Shown one piece after another: positions 24,956 through 35,572 of a stretch of DNA of 64,000 nucleotides. Below the pieces are notes generated by a model. That model was not told the origin of the DNA, did no database searches, and worked only from the letters and a program-made list of their open reading frames with translations. The stretch is taken from NCBI GenBank assembly GCA_947359465.1, contig OX375875.1, positions 17,854,458 through 17,918,457 of the forward strand, written 5' to 3'. Made by a program: the position numbers and the translations under genes. Every line of letters begins with the position of its first letter. Within the stretch, counting starts at the first letter, position 1. Source of the DNA: Metellina segmentata (taxonomy: Eukaryota; Arthropoda; Arachnida; Araneae; Tetragnathidae).

Positions 24956-24956
24956 T

Positions 24957-25232
24957 CACACTCATACCTCATACTCTTACCACATACGCATACCTCATAG
25001 TCATACCTTATGCTCATACCTCATGCTCATACCGCATACGCATACCTCCTACTCATACCTCTTACTCATACCTCATACTCTTACCTCATACTCATACCTC
25101 ATGCTCATACCGCATACTCATACTTATAACGTATAACTCATACCCTTACCTCATACGCATACCTCCTACTCATACCTCATACTCATACCTCATACTTATA
25201 CCGTATACTCATACCTCCTACTCATACCTCAG
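24957..25232. repeat. 13-bp tandem repeat (TCATACCTCATAC)n
   Basis: About 21 imperfect units with variants such as TCATACCGCATAC and TCATACCTCCTAC. It directly follows the palindromic minisatellite. Confidence 0.93.
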
Positions 25233-25469
25233 GAAACACGCTGAGTATCTCTAAGTAGGAACGAACGTGTACACAAAATGGGAACAATATAGTGAAGAAA
25301 CTAAAAAAACAAAAAACTTTAATCACTACTCCCCAAGGAAAGAACTGTTCCTGTGCGTTATGTGTGTACTCTTGCACGTAGTCAGAAATATAGGGGTGTC
25401 CGAAAGACATGCGAACCATGCCCATGAACAACTTAAAATAAATATGTCCATCCAGTATGTCCATGCACG

Positions 25470-25630
25470 TTCAATCTGTTGTGGCCTCAAATGTCCTCAC
25501 GTTGGCTTGTGGTGTGAAAGTTTGGAGAGTGGGGTGATAGTTTAAGTGGGGCCTCGTCATCTGACCGTGGTTCTAAATTACGTGGTGTTGTTCTCGGAAA
25601 TTTCCATTCGGGGTTGATCCTTGGCAACTC
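25470..25630 (+). mobile_element. Family B SINE body fragment
   Basis: GTTCAATCTGTTGTGGCCTC, AGTTTGGAGAGTGGGGTGAT and GGTTCTAAATTACGTGGTGT. It ends where an opposite-strand SINE piece starts. Confidence 0.65.
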
Positions 25631-25805
25631 CACGTAATTTTTGAACCACGGTCAGATGACGAGGTCAAGAATTGAGCTAGCAAAATATCTACCCACTCTT
25701 CGAACTTCAACACCATGCCAACGTGAGGACATTTGAGGCCACGACAGATTAAACGTCCAACAGACCCCTTTGTACCCCACGGTCTTTGGTTGTATACTGA
25801 AAGTG
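25627..25805 (-). mobile_element. Family B SINE fragment, opposite strand
   Basis: Plus-strand reading CACGTAATTTTTGAACCACG, CAACGTGAGGACATTTGAGG, CCCACGGTCTTTGGTTGTAT. With the preceding fragment it makes an inverted SINE pair able to fold back. Confidence 0.65.
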
Positions 25806-25944
25806 AGGGAAAAAAGAGATACTGAAAATACTCAACTTACTCTACGTTTTTTTTTTGTGAAATAAATGTAGCTTTTTAAAGAACACACCAAGAGAGTGAA
25901 CAAATTGAGAATTGTATTGCAGTCCTGGTCTCTCATTCTCTCTC

Positions 25945-26060
25945 ATTCGACATTTAATCGTGGTTCAAAATGATGAGGTGTTGTCCTAGGATCTCCCCCT
26001 GTATGGATTCTGAACCCTCATTAATAGCCCGTTGTGTTGGTCCAGTGCGACGTAAATTAG
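25945..26060 (+). mobile_element. 5'-truncated family B SINE
   Basis: Starts at TTTAATCGTGGTTCAAAATG and runs to CAGTGCGACGTAAATTAGAC. No head. Confidence 0.6.
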
Positions 26061-26243
26061 ACACCCTACATACGTTTCAGTCAATCTTGAGATGCTTGGC
26101 AAAATTGGACTCTAAACAAAACTTATAATGGAAGAAGTCTCCGCAAAATAAACTTCTGTTTCAATGTACTCACAAAACAGTTAGAACTCTATATGTAACC
26201 ACTCTGTTCTCAACCACTCATAATTCCTTTCATTTGAAGGTCG

Positions 26244-26510
26244 GGGTAGCCTTTTGGAATAGCAACGGATTAGCTACCGGAGGGTTGCGAGTTAATCTAG
26301 CGCACGTTAAATATGCCATGGCCTCACATGTTTCAACGTTGGCGTGGTGTGGAAGTATGTAGAGTAAGGTGCCAATTCAGGAGTTGCCCCTTCATCTGAC
26401 CGTGGTTCAAAGTTACGTAGTGTTATCATCGGAGATCTTTCCCTTGGGGATTAATCTCAGATCGTCGTCACTAACCCATTGCGTTGCCCCAGTGCGACGT
26501 TAATCTGCTA
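26244..26510 (+). mobile_element. Family B SINE with deleted linker
   Basis: Head GGGTAGCCTTTTGGAATAGC and ACGGATTAGCTACCGGAGGG. The B-box region is joined directly to GCGCACGTTAAATATGCCAT by a deletion. The rest of the body runs to GTGCGACGTTAATCTGC. Confidence 0.7.
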
Positions 26511-26639
26511 CTTACCTAACTTTTATTTGACTACTCGAATCAAGCTTTTTCTGGCTGGAAGTATTTTCTTGGCAGAGCGTCCGAATAGAAAATTAAATTA
26601 CATATTTTTTTACAAATACAACCTTTTTGGTAGTTTTTT

Positions 26640-26860
26640 TTTTTTTTTTTTTTGCTGTCTTTTTTGGCGAAACGACCATATTTGTCCTAGCTGCGCCAAA
26701 CATAAGAAAATGTCAAATAATTGTGAAAAGAAAGGATTGGTACATGTAGAGAAGAGCACCATGGGGTCGCGCCCTCCTACATGCCATAAGCAGTAAACGC
26801 CATGGGAAAATAACCACTCGGGATCATGAAGCCCGTGCACACCTAAAAAGCATGTGCCCC
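26640..26860 (-). repeat. Repeat with the GGCGCA/TGCGCC hairpin module
   Basis: A T-tract is followed by TTTTTTGGCGAAACGACCAT and AGCTGCGCCAAACATAAGAA, then AAAATGTCAAATAATTGTGA and a GC-richer block. The same order is seen at 38730-38960, so this is a dispersed family. Confidence 0.5.
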
Positions 26861-27002
26861 GAGGAGTAAACTTCTAGAAAACAAATGATTCATCAGATAA
26901 CGCTTTCTAATCAAGAGGACCGTCGTAGCTCAGTGGGAATTGTGGCTTTTTTGCACCACAGTTACAAACAGGAGTAGGACTCAGCTGAATACCTTCACAA
27001 GT

Positions 27003-28745
27003 TTTTTTTTTTTATTACAGCTTGAAAAGTCTCGATTAACAACAGGAAGACTATTTACACAAAATGTACATGGAACATTCAATGAACGAATGTTCACAAA
27101 GAAACAACGAGCTTTTCTCCACTGTTATTTTTTCACTGGTGTTTAACTTCACCGTATAGCTATCTAACGAGAGCTCTACCTTCGCCACTTCGCACCAATG
27201 GCTACCTCGTCTCGTCTCCCGGGTTTTGTTTATTCCGAGGGGGGTGTCCGTCTCTCTCTCTCTTGCAATGTCGATTCTGGTGTTTTTCAATGACACCTTC
27301 AATATTAATGGGTGTGAACTCCACAGCTGTGAGCCCTTTCCTTGGATCTCGGAATCGTTAAAAAAGGAAGCGTGTGACAGGCAGAGGTAGAAGTCGGATT
27401 ACATGCCAACCCTAAGACAGATTTAAAGTCCTTCTGGTCCGAGTAACCAAAGAACTGTAATCACACGCGTTCTTTTTTGGGTGGCCCGTCTGTATTTTAC
27501 TCGTGGAAGGCCCAAGATAATTTAGGTGTTGACAACTTGCTTTCTAGTCGAGAGTGATCGGAATCTTAGATGTGAGAATACCAGACCGACCGGTTATGGC
27601 GTTAGGAAAAATTTCGGAACAAAAGGTCCGCATGCAATCGTCTTATTCCAGTCGTCACAGGGTCATAGGTGACAGTCCGGCATCAATCCCGAAGGGAAAA
27701 ATCGAGTACAAAACCTCGTCACTACGATCAGATTACTAGGTCAACACTTGTGCTTGCACCACACTGTCTAGATTTTCACGCCATGAAATCGTGAGGACAG
27801 TTGTGGCCTCAACTGATGCAACGCCCACCAGCCCCCACGTACACGACGGTCTTAGGTTGGACCGTTTTCTGAACTCACAACTGTAATATCGTTTTTCAAA
27901 CGCGCAATTCTGCATCGCCATCAATTGCTAATCGCCATCAAGGACGGATCTCTACTATTATAAAAGGAAGTGTTTGTTTGTCTGTTTCTTACCGCAAAAT
28001 CCTGACGATTCTATGGCACTTACAGCAATGATATTTGGCACACAGGTAGTCCGAATTTTTTGCAATGTTTGGGTCGCGGCGAATTTTAAAATTTCATCTA
28101 GAAGATTTTTAAATGGATTTAATAGTTTTATTCTCTACCTGGTTCTTCAAACGCGTTTCTTCCGGAGAAAAGAAGAAACACACGAATATGGACATTTTCT
28201 ACCCAGTTGACCTTCTTTTATATTTTCGCAAGAGTGTGACGTCACGTGAACTTTCTCTTTCCCCCCAAAAAATCAGATTGCATCTTCTGCCCTTTGCGTT
28301 AAAAAAAAGAAACAGGTTACATTTCCTGTCCCATTCCATTTCCGTGGAACAGAGCAAGAAATAAAAAACGTATTGACTGGGATTGTTAAGTTTTTTTCGT
28401 AAAATTGGAAATCTGCGGAAAATTTCATAATAGATTGATACCTAAAAATATGATTTTCTTTACATAAATAATATTTAAATTGAACATATCTTCAACGGTT
28501 TTGAAATCTGCGGAAAATTTTACACCAGAATAATACCTTACACCACTGGCACGGGCAACGCCGGGCTAGTCACGCAGTGGCTAGTAATTATATGTGTTTG
28601 GGCATCACAACCCCGTGTAAAACTCCTCCCTTCTGTTTTGCCCCGCTAACCCTTCTTTTTTTCTTCCGCGTAGTTTTGTTCTTGGCGCAGCTTGGCCAAA
28701 TATCACCCTTGAGCCAAAAACTCAAAAACTAATTAGACAACTATG
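27003..28745 (-). mobile_element. Polyadenylated composite repeat R, copy 1
   Basis: On the minus strand it starts near 28745 with a TTTTTGAG / GGCGCA hairpin block. It then contains a SINE-like section (AAGACCGTCGTGTACGTGGG, GGTGGGCGTTGCATCAGTTG), continues through TCACAGCTGTGGAGTTCACA and ends TGTAATAAAAAAAA with a poly(A) tract at 27003-27013. It matches the inverted copy at 41030-45399. A Helitron (27949-28584) interrupts it. It encodes no recognisable protein. Confidence 0.78.
27949..28584 (+). mobile_element. Non-autonomous Helitron
   Basis: Begins TCTCTACTATTATAAAAGG and ends ..CAGTGGCTAG, inserted between host A (27948) and T (28585), as Helitrons do. The 3' end has the stem TCAC-GCA-GTGG just before CTAG. 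The uninterrupted version of the host repeat around 41180 confirms both borders. No Rep/helicase is encoded. The interior resembles 51818-52698 (CCTGACGAT.CTATGGCAC, CAATGATATTTGGCACACAG). Confidence 0.8.
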
Positions 28746-28804
28746 CTCACTGCAAGTTGTACTTTATTAGTTGAAAGTGAATGTACTTTTCATTGTTGCT
28801 TGGG

Positions 28805-29025
28805 AGGCCATCGTGGCGCAGTCTTTCCTACCATATCCCACCGTATAAGTGGAGGCTGATGCACGTTAAATCTGTCCTGGTTTCAAATGTCCTCAAGTTA
28901 GCGTGATGTGGAATTTTAGAGAATGGGGCGAGAGCTCATGTGATGACCAGCTCATGTCTGACCGTGGTTTAAAACAACGCGGTGTTGTCCTCAGCCCGTT
29001 CTATTGCTCCAGTTAACTACCCACA
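28805..29025 (+). mobile_element. Family B-like SINE with a D-like head
   Basis: Head GAGGCCATCGTGGCGCAGTC differs from the usual B head and recalls family D. The body (GCTGATGCACGTTAAATCTG, GTTTAAAACAACGCGGTGTT) is the shared one, with a shortened end. Confidence 0.55.
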
Positions 29026-29039
29026 AACGTACTATATAT

Positions 29040-29150
29040 TCTTCTCCTCTCCATCCTTTATTTTCACAAATACTTGACATTGTCTAGAGTTTGGCGCAGT
29101 TTGGTCATTGCGCCACAAAACCCAAAACCAAGCAATCTTTCGATTGTGAT
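29040..29150 (+). repeat. Hairpin module repeat
   Basis: TTTGGCGCAGTTTGGTCATT and GCGCCACAAAACCCAAAACC form the GGCGCA/TGCGCC stem shared with other repeats of the window. Confidence 0.55.
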
Positions 29151-29329
29151 TGAAAAACGGGAGAGACGATTGGTCCCCTTCCGAAATTGTTTCCCGGAAA
29201 CGTGCCTGTGTCTCGCAAAGAAAAAATAATCTAAAGGTGAAGTATAAATCACAGTTTTCTTCGCGGTCCACACAAACTGAATTTTTCAGACCCCGCACGC
29301 TGCACAGCCACGTACGTCCCTGTTGGGAC

Positions 29330-29641
29330 AGGTGATCGTTAGCGCTGACGATATCTGAGCGCGTGCAGGGGCAGGGTTGTCTGCGATCGCAGACGCGGCC
29401 TCTCTTCCTCCGGGAACAGACCCTGCTGCAGACAGTGGCAGAGTGGGGAAAAAATCCCGGGTTCATCAATTATGGAGTCCGCGGGGAGAGAGTAATGAGC
29501 GGAGGATCGTGTACATCAAACAAATCGATCCACCCGGGTCTCTCGCCGGCAATTAGCCCCGCCAGTTCGGATGGGGCGGTTCAAATTCGCCCGGGCACTC
29601 GGAGTTCGGAAAGTTTCGGAAAATACCGAACTTTTGTGCAC
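29330..29641. other. GC/CpG-rich patch, no gene recognised
   Basis: Markedly higher GC than its surroundings, with several CpG-rich words (GCGATCGCAGACGCGG, CCGGCAATTAGCCCCG). Frames on both strands are short and not protein-like. It could be a promoter island or first exon of an unrecognised gene, or part of a repeat. Confidence 0.35.
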
Positions 29642-29649
29642 CTTTAAAC

Positions 29650-30232
29650 CAGGCCTCGAAATAGATTGTTTAATACAGGTGCATCTTGTGCACCTAAGTC
29701 TTTAAATTAGGTGCACAGATTATATTTTAGGTGCATATTTAAAAAAAATGTAATATAAGAGCATTAATGTAATGCAAACTACTTTATTAGTTGGGTATGT
29801 TTGGATATGTTACTTGTAGATAGTAAATAAAAAAATTTCAACATTTTTTTTTAGCTGCGAAATTCTTACTTACAAATATTTAGTCATCATCAGACATTGG
29901 TAGGCAATCAGAAACGTTTACGTTTTTGGCAGATCTTTACCCATAAGGTTTAGTGACCATCCTTCTTTTTGTATTTTTAATCCATTGCAACACAGCATTT
30001 TCTGGATTAAAGTTTTCGCATAGTGTGTGTTTAGGAATTTTAACTACGTTCCTTTAGAGCGAGAGAGGTCGAAACTAATATTTTGTTCAGGTATCAAAAT
30101 AACATAAAATACGTTTCCCCCGCTTTTTTTTAACGATAGGTGCATTGCGTGTACCTAGAGTGAAGTAATTAGGTGCACAAATTTATTTTCATGTGCACAG
30201 TGCACCTGTGCACCCGGGTATTTCGAGCCCTG
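29650..30232. mobile_element. hAT-type MITE with GTGCACC subterminal repeats
   Basis: Ends CAGGCCTCGAAATA and TATTTCGAGCCCTG are inverted repeats. A perfect 8-bp target duplication CTTTAAAC lies at 29642-29649 and 30233-30240. Both subterminal regions hold repeated GGTGCAC words. No transposase frame in 583 bp. Confidence 0.88.
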
Positions 30233-30299
30233 CTTTAAACCACCCCTACTACCCATTCAAGATTAAAATAGATTATTTTGAATTGTAGGTAGGTAGTTA

Positions 30300-30535
30300 A
30301 ATAGCGTCGCACTAGAGCGAAGCGATGGATTCTTGGCGACCATGCGAGATTCGTCCCTTACGAGTTCGAATCCTTCGAAAGACCTTCGCGAACGAAGGGA
30401 GGCTGTTGCGCGTTAAATCTGTCGCGGCCACAAATGACCTCACGTTGTCGTGGTGTGGATGTTTAAAGAGTGGGGTGCCAACTCAGGAGTTGTCCTCGTC
30501 ATTTGACCGTAATTCAAAATGACATGGTGTTGTCC
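30300..30535 (+). mobile_element. Family B SINE, rearranged
   Basis: B-box-like TACGAGTTCGAATCCTTCG, then AAAGACCTTCGCGAACGAAG, GCGCGTTAAATCTGTCGCGG and GTTCAAAATGACATGGTGTT. It is followed immediately by family A sequence. Confidence 0.6.
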
Positions 30536-30540
30536 TATCG

Positions 30541-30705
30541 GTGGTTCCTGGTTCGAATGCGGGTCCGGACATGGATGTTTGTAAACATATGGTGTAGAGG
30601 GGGCTGGTGCACCTTAAATCTGTCGTGGTCGAAAGTCCTCACGTTGGGTGGGTGTGGAAGTTTGGAGAGTGGGGTGCCAGCTCAGGTGTTGCTTCGTCAT
30701 CTGAG
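30541..30705 (+). mobile_element. Family A SINE fragment
   Basis: Starts at GGTGGTTCCTGGTTCGAATG (B box) and ends at GCTTCGTCATCTGAGG, lacking both the A box and the 3' end. Abuts opposite-strand B sequence at 30706-30845. Confidence 0.75.
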
Positions 30706-30845
30706 GTCATACCTGAGCTGGCATCCCATTCTCCAAACTTCCACATTTAGACATATCAGCCTATAACAAATTTAATGTGCACCAATTCCCTTTGTATACA
30801 ACGATCTTTGGTTGCATCTGAACTCGCAACCCTCTGGATTTGACC
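30706..30845 (-). mobile_element. Family B SINE 5' fragment
   Basis: Plus-strand reading CATACCTGAGCTGGCATCCC, GTGCACCAATTCCCTTTGTA, ACGATCTTTGGTTGCATCTG, CTCGCAACCCTCTGGATTTG. Confidence 0.6.
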
Positions 30846-30877
30846 ACATATGCGAAGTTCTACTTTAAACTTCGAAC

Positions 30878-31316
30878 GAGCCCCGGTAGCTCAGTCAGTA
30901 GAACGTCGGGCTCGCATCAGAAGGGTTGTGGGTTCTGTCCTCGGCGGAGCCTGCAATTCTGATGATTGCGATATCGGCGTTTCGACCTGGCTAAAGACCG
31001 TCGTGTTCACTAATGGTGACTGGGGCACGTTAAATAGGTCGTGGTCACAAAGTCCCCCATGTTCCTATACCAAATCCGTACCTCTGGGGGTACCTGATCA
31101 GGGGGTTTACGGCATCTGATTGGGATCTAAAGATTTGTGTGAGTGAATGGATGTATGAAAGGGAACTTCCTGTAAAACGGATGTGTCATGTATGTCGAGC
31201 AAAAGTCGGACTTCCTCCCAATGGGGCTCAATAACATGAAAGGCGCACGCCTCTTGCCGTCATCGACGGGCCTGGCACACCTCTGGTCTGTTAGTGTAGG
31301 CATGAGAAACAACAAC
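30878..31316 (+). mobile_element. Full-length family C SINE
   Basis: About 439 bp. The tRNA-like head (CGGTAGCTCAGTCAGTAGAA, then GGGTTGTGGGTTCTGTCC) is followed by AAAGACCGTCGTGTTCACTA and GGGGCACGTTAAATAGGTCG, then a family-specific body (GGGGGTACCTGATCAGGGGG, CCTGTAAAACGGATGTGTCA) and an AACAACAAC tail. Perfect 11-bp target duplication AAACTTCGAAC at 30867-30877 and 31317-31327. Confidence 0.88.
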
Positions 31317-31440
31317 AAACTTCGAACAGTGGCTTTCGATAGCTGATAGAAAATACTCGGTTTTTAAAATCGATTTTTCCAAATATTGGAAGTGGTGGTT
31401 AAGATGTTAGCCTCTATATCGGAAGGTTCCTTGTTCGAAT

Positions 31441-32422
31441 TAGTGACAAGACGTCGATGTTTTCAAAAAATCGATGTTTTATAAAAAAAAACATCGATTT
31501 ATTTACCATTGATTTATTGGAGCCTATGTTTGTTTAACATTGATGTTGTAACATTGTCGATGTTATAAAATTGTCGATGTTTTAACACTGTCGATGTTTT
31601 AACATTGTCGATGTTTTTACGATGTCGATGTTTTATTTTTAAATGAAAAAAGTACCATAGTTTAAACTTTAAAAAATAACCGTGTGCAACTCAGTGTTTG
31701 TCAGTGATAGCCCCATGTGTCCCATTAGAAAGAGTTTTTTCCCTAACTGGTGGGGGTTCCTGGTTCGAATCCGGGTCCGGGCATGGATGTTTGTAAACGT
31801 ATGGTGTAGAGGCGGCTGGTGCACCTTAAATCTGTCGTGGCCGAAAGTCCTCACGTTGGGTTGGCGTGGAAGTTTGGAGAGTGGGGTGCCAGCTCAGGTG
31901 TTGCTTCGTCATCTGACCGTGGTTCAAAATTACGAGGTGTTGTCCTCGAATCTTTCCCTTAAGGGACTGATTCCGGACCGTCGTCAATAGCCCGTTGTGT
32001 TGCTCTAGTACGACGTTAACTAAAATTACCAATTACCAATTACCCTAACTGGTGGGATAGTTATGTACCTACCTAATTATACTTATAGTACCTATGTCAA
32101 ATTGTTGTATATATTATTTTCTTTTAAATTATTTAATTTGAATATAAAAGATTTGTTAATTCTTCTCATTAATTTTTTTTTACTTTGTTTTGACAGTTAA
32201 AAAAAATCTTAGTTATAAATTAATAAACATGGCAAATGACAAATTAAATGTTCCCTCACCGGCGAACATTAAAGTTTAAGGTTGCTATACCAATTTTAAA
32301 AAATGGGGGGAAAATTTAAATACCCTGATGTTTTATAACATCGATGGTTTTTGGGCGATGTATTATCAATTCGATGTTTTAATTTTGAACATTGATGTTT
32401 TGCTGTCGATGTCGCATCCCTA
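31441..32422. mobile_element. hAT-like element with TCGATGT repeats
   Basis: Ends TAGTGACAAGACGTCGATG and CATCGACAGC..., the latter seen inverted as TGTCGATGTCGCATCCCTA. An 8-bp target duplication GTTCGAAT / GTTTGAAT (one mismatch) lies at 31433-31440 and 32423-32430. Many direct and inverted TCGATGTTTT words fill both subterminal regions. No transposase. It contains a nested SINE at 31755-32042. Confidence 0.75.
31755..32042 (+). mobile_element. 5'-truncated family A SINE, innermost of a nest
   Basis: Starts at GGTTCCTGGTTCGAATCC and ends with ACCAATTACCAATTA. Perfect 14-bp target duplication CCCTAACTGGTGGG at 31741-31754 and 32043-32056. Confidence 0.93.
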
Positions 32423-32709
32423 GTTTGAATTTGGGTCAATGCATGGATGTTTGTGAGCGTATCGTGTAGAAGCGGTTGGTACACCTTAAATCTGTCGTGA
32501 CTGAAAGTCCTCACGTTGGCGTGGTGTGAAAGTTTGGAGAGTCGGGTGCCAGCTCAGGTGTTGCCTTGTCATCTGACCGTGGTTAAAAATTACGAGGTGT
32601 TGTTCTCGGATCTTTACCTTAGTGGATTGATCCCGGATGGTCGTGAATAGCCCGTTGTGTTGCTCTAGTACGATGTTAATTAAAGTTACCACTATCATTA
32701 CCAAACATT

Positions 32710-33425
32710 GGACAACCACGATAGCCCGGTTGAAAGAGTAACGGACTAGATACCGGGGTGTTGCAAATTCGAATCCAAGCAAGCGTTGTGTGCAGAGGGT
32801 TGGTGCACGTTGAATCCGTCGTGGCCTCAAATGTACTCACGTCGACGTGATCTGGAAGTTTGGAGAGTGGGTACCAGCTCAGGTGTGACCACATCGTCTG
32901 ATCGTGGTTTAAAATTATGCGTTGTCCTCGGATCTCTCATTTCGACAGGCCGATCAACCGGTATAGTGGTTAAGGTGTTAGCCTCTAGATCGGAAGGTCC
33001 CTGGTTCGAATCCGGGTCCGGGCATGGATGTTTGTAAACGTATGGTATAGAGACGGCTGGTGCACCTTAAATCTGTCGTGGCCGAAAGTCCTCACGTTGG
33101 GTTGGTGTGGAAGTTTGGAGAGTGGGGTGTCAGCTCAGGTGTTGCTTCGTCATCTGACCGTGGTTCAAAATTACGAGGTGCTGTCCTCGGATCTTTCCCT
33201 TAAGGGACTGATCCCGCACCGTCGTCAATAGCCCGTTGTGTTGCTCTAGTACGACGTTAACTGAAATTACCAAATTACCCGGACCGTCGTCAATAGCCCG
33301 TTGTGTTGCTCTAGTACGACGTCAACTAAAAATTACCAAATTATTATTGTCATTTCGACGGTTGATCCTGGACCGTCGTCAATAGCCCGTAATGTTGCTC
33401 TAGTACGACGTTAGTAAAATATTAC
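32710..33425 (+). mobile_element. Family B SINE split by a family A SINE
   Basis: Head ATAGCCCGGTTGAAAGAGTA, TTCGAATCCAAGCAAGCG and body up to GATCTCTCATTTCGAC. After the insertion it resumes with GGTTGATCCTGGACCGTCGT to GACGTTAGTAAAATATTACC. Confidence 0.72.
32947..33349 (+). mobile_element. Family A SINE with a tandemly duplicated 3' end
   Basis: Full head and body (GATCAACCGGTATAGTGG onward). The terminal segment CGTCGTCAATAGCCCGTTGT... AATTACCAAATTA appears twice in succession (about 33213-33278 and 33285-33349). TCATTTCGAC at 32937-32946 and 33350-33359 is the target duplication, so the doubled tail is part of one insertion. Confidence 0.85.
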
Positions 33426-33930
33426 CAATTACCCGGACGGTTACCAATAGCCCGTTGTTTTGCACCATTGTGACGATAATTTTAAAAAATACCAAATACT
33501 TAACATTCATTTATTACCTTTCACAAACCAGAAGCATTGAATGAAATTATGAAGTGCACAAATCGATTCCCGCTATCATCAGTGTGCTAAAAATTCGAAT
33601 CCAATTATGAGCGGCACAATGAAGCCCAGTTGTGTTTCATCACTTCCATTGTGTCCTTAAATATTGGAGCCGGGCTTCCTGGTGTGTACCGTCATGGCCA
33701 TGGGGTCAGTAGACTCTGACCCGTGCGACCAGAATGGATGGTGGGTTGGAGGTCTTTCGATTGTTTTCGGGAATAAGTTATCGCAAGCTATTGTACGACC
33801 GCTTGTTTTGATTTTGCGTTATAGAGTAGGGAAATAAAAATTAATTTAATTTCAGGTCAAAACAAATATTGATGACACAAAATTAGTTTTTCGAATGAGG
33901 GTTTTATCGTCGGGCAATAATTTCTTTTTT
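33426..33930. other. SINE tail remnant and anonymous sequence
   Basis: 33435-33485 is one more degraded SINE terminus (ACCAATAGCCCGTTGTTTTG, TTGTGACGATAATTTT). The remainder shows nothing recognisable. Confidence 0.5.
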
Positions 33931-33934
33931 GTAA

Positions 33935-34264
33935 GAGTTCGAATCCAACTAAAGATCGTCGCGTACAAAGAGGTTGGTGCACGTTGAATCCGTGATGGCT
34001 TCATATGTCCTCACGTTGGCGTGGTGTGGAAGTTTGGAGACTGAGGTGCCAGCTCGGGTGTGCTTCGTCATATGACTGTTGTTCAAAATTACGTGGTGTT
34101 GTCCTCGATCTTTCCCTTAGGGGATGGATCCAGGACCGTCACAATACCCTGTTGTGTTTTGCTTTTAGTACGAGGTTAATTTGAAAAAATTACCAAACAT
34201 AATCACTTGTTAATAGCCCGTTGTGTTGCTCAAGCACGGCGTTAATTAAAAATTACCAATTACC
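33935..34264 (+). mobile_element. Family B SINE with repeated 3' end
   Basis: GAGTTCGAATCCAACTAAAG, ATCGTCGCGTACAAAGAGG, shared body, then two successive termini (CCCTGTTGTGTTTTGC... and TAGCCCGTTGTGTTGCTCAA...) ending in AATTACC repeats. Confidence 0.7.
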
Positions 34265-35480
34265 AAAGGTTTTTTTTCAACTGCGGCCTCGCGAATTTGA
34301 ATTTCGTTTATGAAAATTTTGTTAAATAATTTGTATTGCTTCATAATTTTGTTCTTATAGCAATGCAGTCAGTTACATGATAGTTGTTTTATTCTGTGGA
34401 AAGTAAAAATGTATTTGTTTTTATTCCAAGTTGTGTATGAGTGTATATCAATATCGCAACATTGTCTAAAATGAAGGAGATATAAAATTATAGTTTGTTT
34501 TGGTAACTATTTTAAGTGCTCAGGATCACGTGACCGAAGCACAGAGAAGTAATGTGACCTTTAGACTACTTCCGTCTGCCAAGTGGAAACGAACATCTAT
34601 CATCTGATTGGTCCGCGCGACACATTAATAGACAGTCGATTATGCCATTTTAGTCGCCTCTGCAGAAATTTTCCATCACACATCTAGCCTGTGATGGGAT
34701 AACTATATAGCCAAACGAAACATTAAGATGCCAGATCGCCTAACCAAGTCAATTTTTCACAGAGCAATCACGTGATTACTAGTCTCCATGTTGGTTACAC
34801 TTTTTGAAGCTCCTTTCAATAGCAATGCTCAGTCTACTTGTATTTCACGTCTATTTTCGAAATACTTGGAGAGCAAAGGTTGGCAAAAGCGTAGCATAGA
34901 TTTCTTTATTTGCTTTTTATTCCATCTCGTCAAGCTCAGTTATCAATGTTGCCCAACACTACTGCTTTGACTTCACTTTCGAATGCAGCCGCCGTGACAT
35001 TTTTAGTCACGAAACCTTATTGTTATCTTGTTTGCTTCAATGCGGTTGAAGAGACAATATTTGCTCGTCATTTAGATGACACACATAAAGGGTTTATCCA
35101 TACCATTCTTATTACCTCATGTCATTGATCTATAGTATGGACGTGTTTTTTTTTTTTTTTGAAGCCGTCAACATTTCTAAGTAGTGATAGTTGGACAAAT
35201 ATTTACGTTATATCACCGATAATTTATAATCGAGGATTGTTGAAATGTTTGTCTCTTTATGTATTATTCATTTCATTAAACATGGTATTGGAAGTTCATT
35301 TATGTCGTTCTAGCGTGTGTATACTATTCTTTTCGGCAATAAAAGAACAGGAAAACAGACGATGTTTCAATATTTCTTATTTCAACGTTATTAAAATTCA
35401 TATGACACATTTCAAATACCATTGTTCGTTCTGACATATTTATGGTATTTGGCATTTTTATATTTAACGTCACACGTATT
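34265..35480. other. AT-rich stretch without supported gene
   Basis: Several 60-90-residue frames exist on the plus strand (34788-35434), but none shows a recognisable motif or splice pattern. No terminal repeats were found. Confidence 0.4.
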
Positions 35481-35489
35481 TAACATGAT

Positions 35490-35545
35490 CATAGGCCGTC
35501 GCCAATAGCCCGTTGTGATGCTCCAGTGCGACGTTATTTAAGATA
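35490..35545 (+). mobile_element. SINE 3'-end fragment
   Basis: GGCCGTCGCCAATAGCCCGT followed by TGCTCCAGTGCGACGTTATT; only the terminus is present. Confidence 0.6.
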
Positions 35546-35572
35546 TATCTACCCAAATACCTAGTAACAAAA

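Larger units (their letters stand above)
31389..32695 (+). mobile_element. Family A SINE split by a DNA element
   Basis: The head (AGTGGTGGTTAAGATGTTAG..., GGTTCCTTGTTCGAAT) stops at 31440, and the rest resumes at 32423 (GTTTGAATTTGGGTCAATGC) to the tail near 32695. The break is exactly in the B box. Confidence 0.82.

Noticed and set aside
24957..25232. CRISPR-like array of short repeats
   Set aside because: Units are contiguous 13-mers without unique spacers, in eukaryotic DNA: an ordinary tandem repeat.
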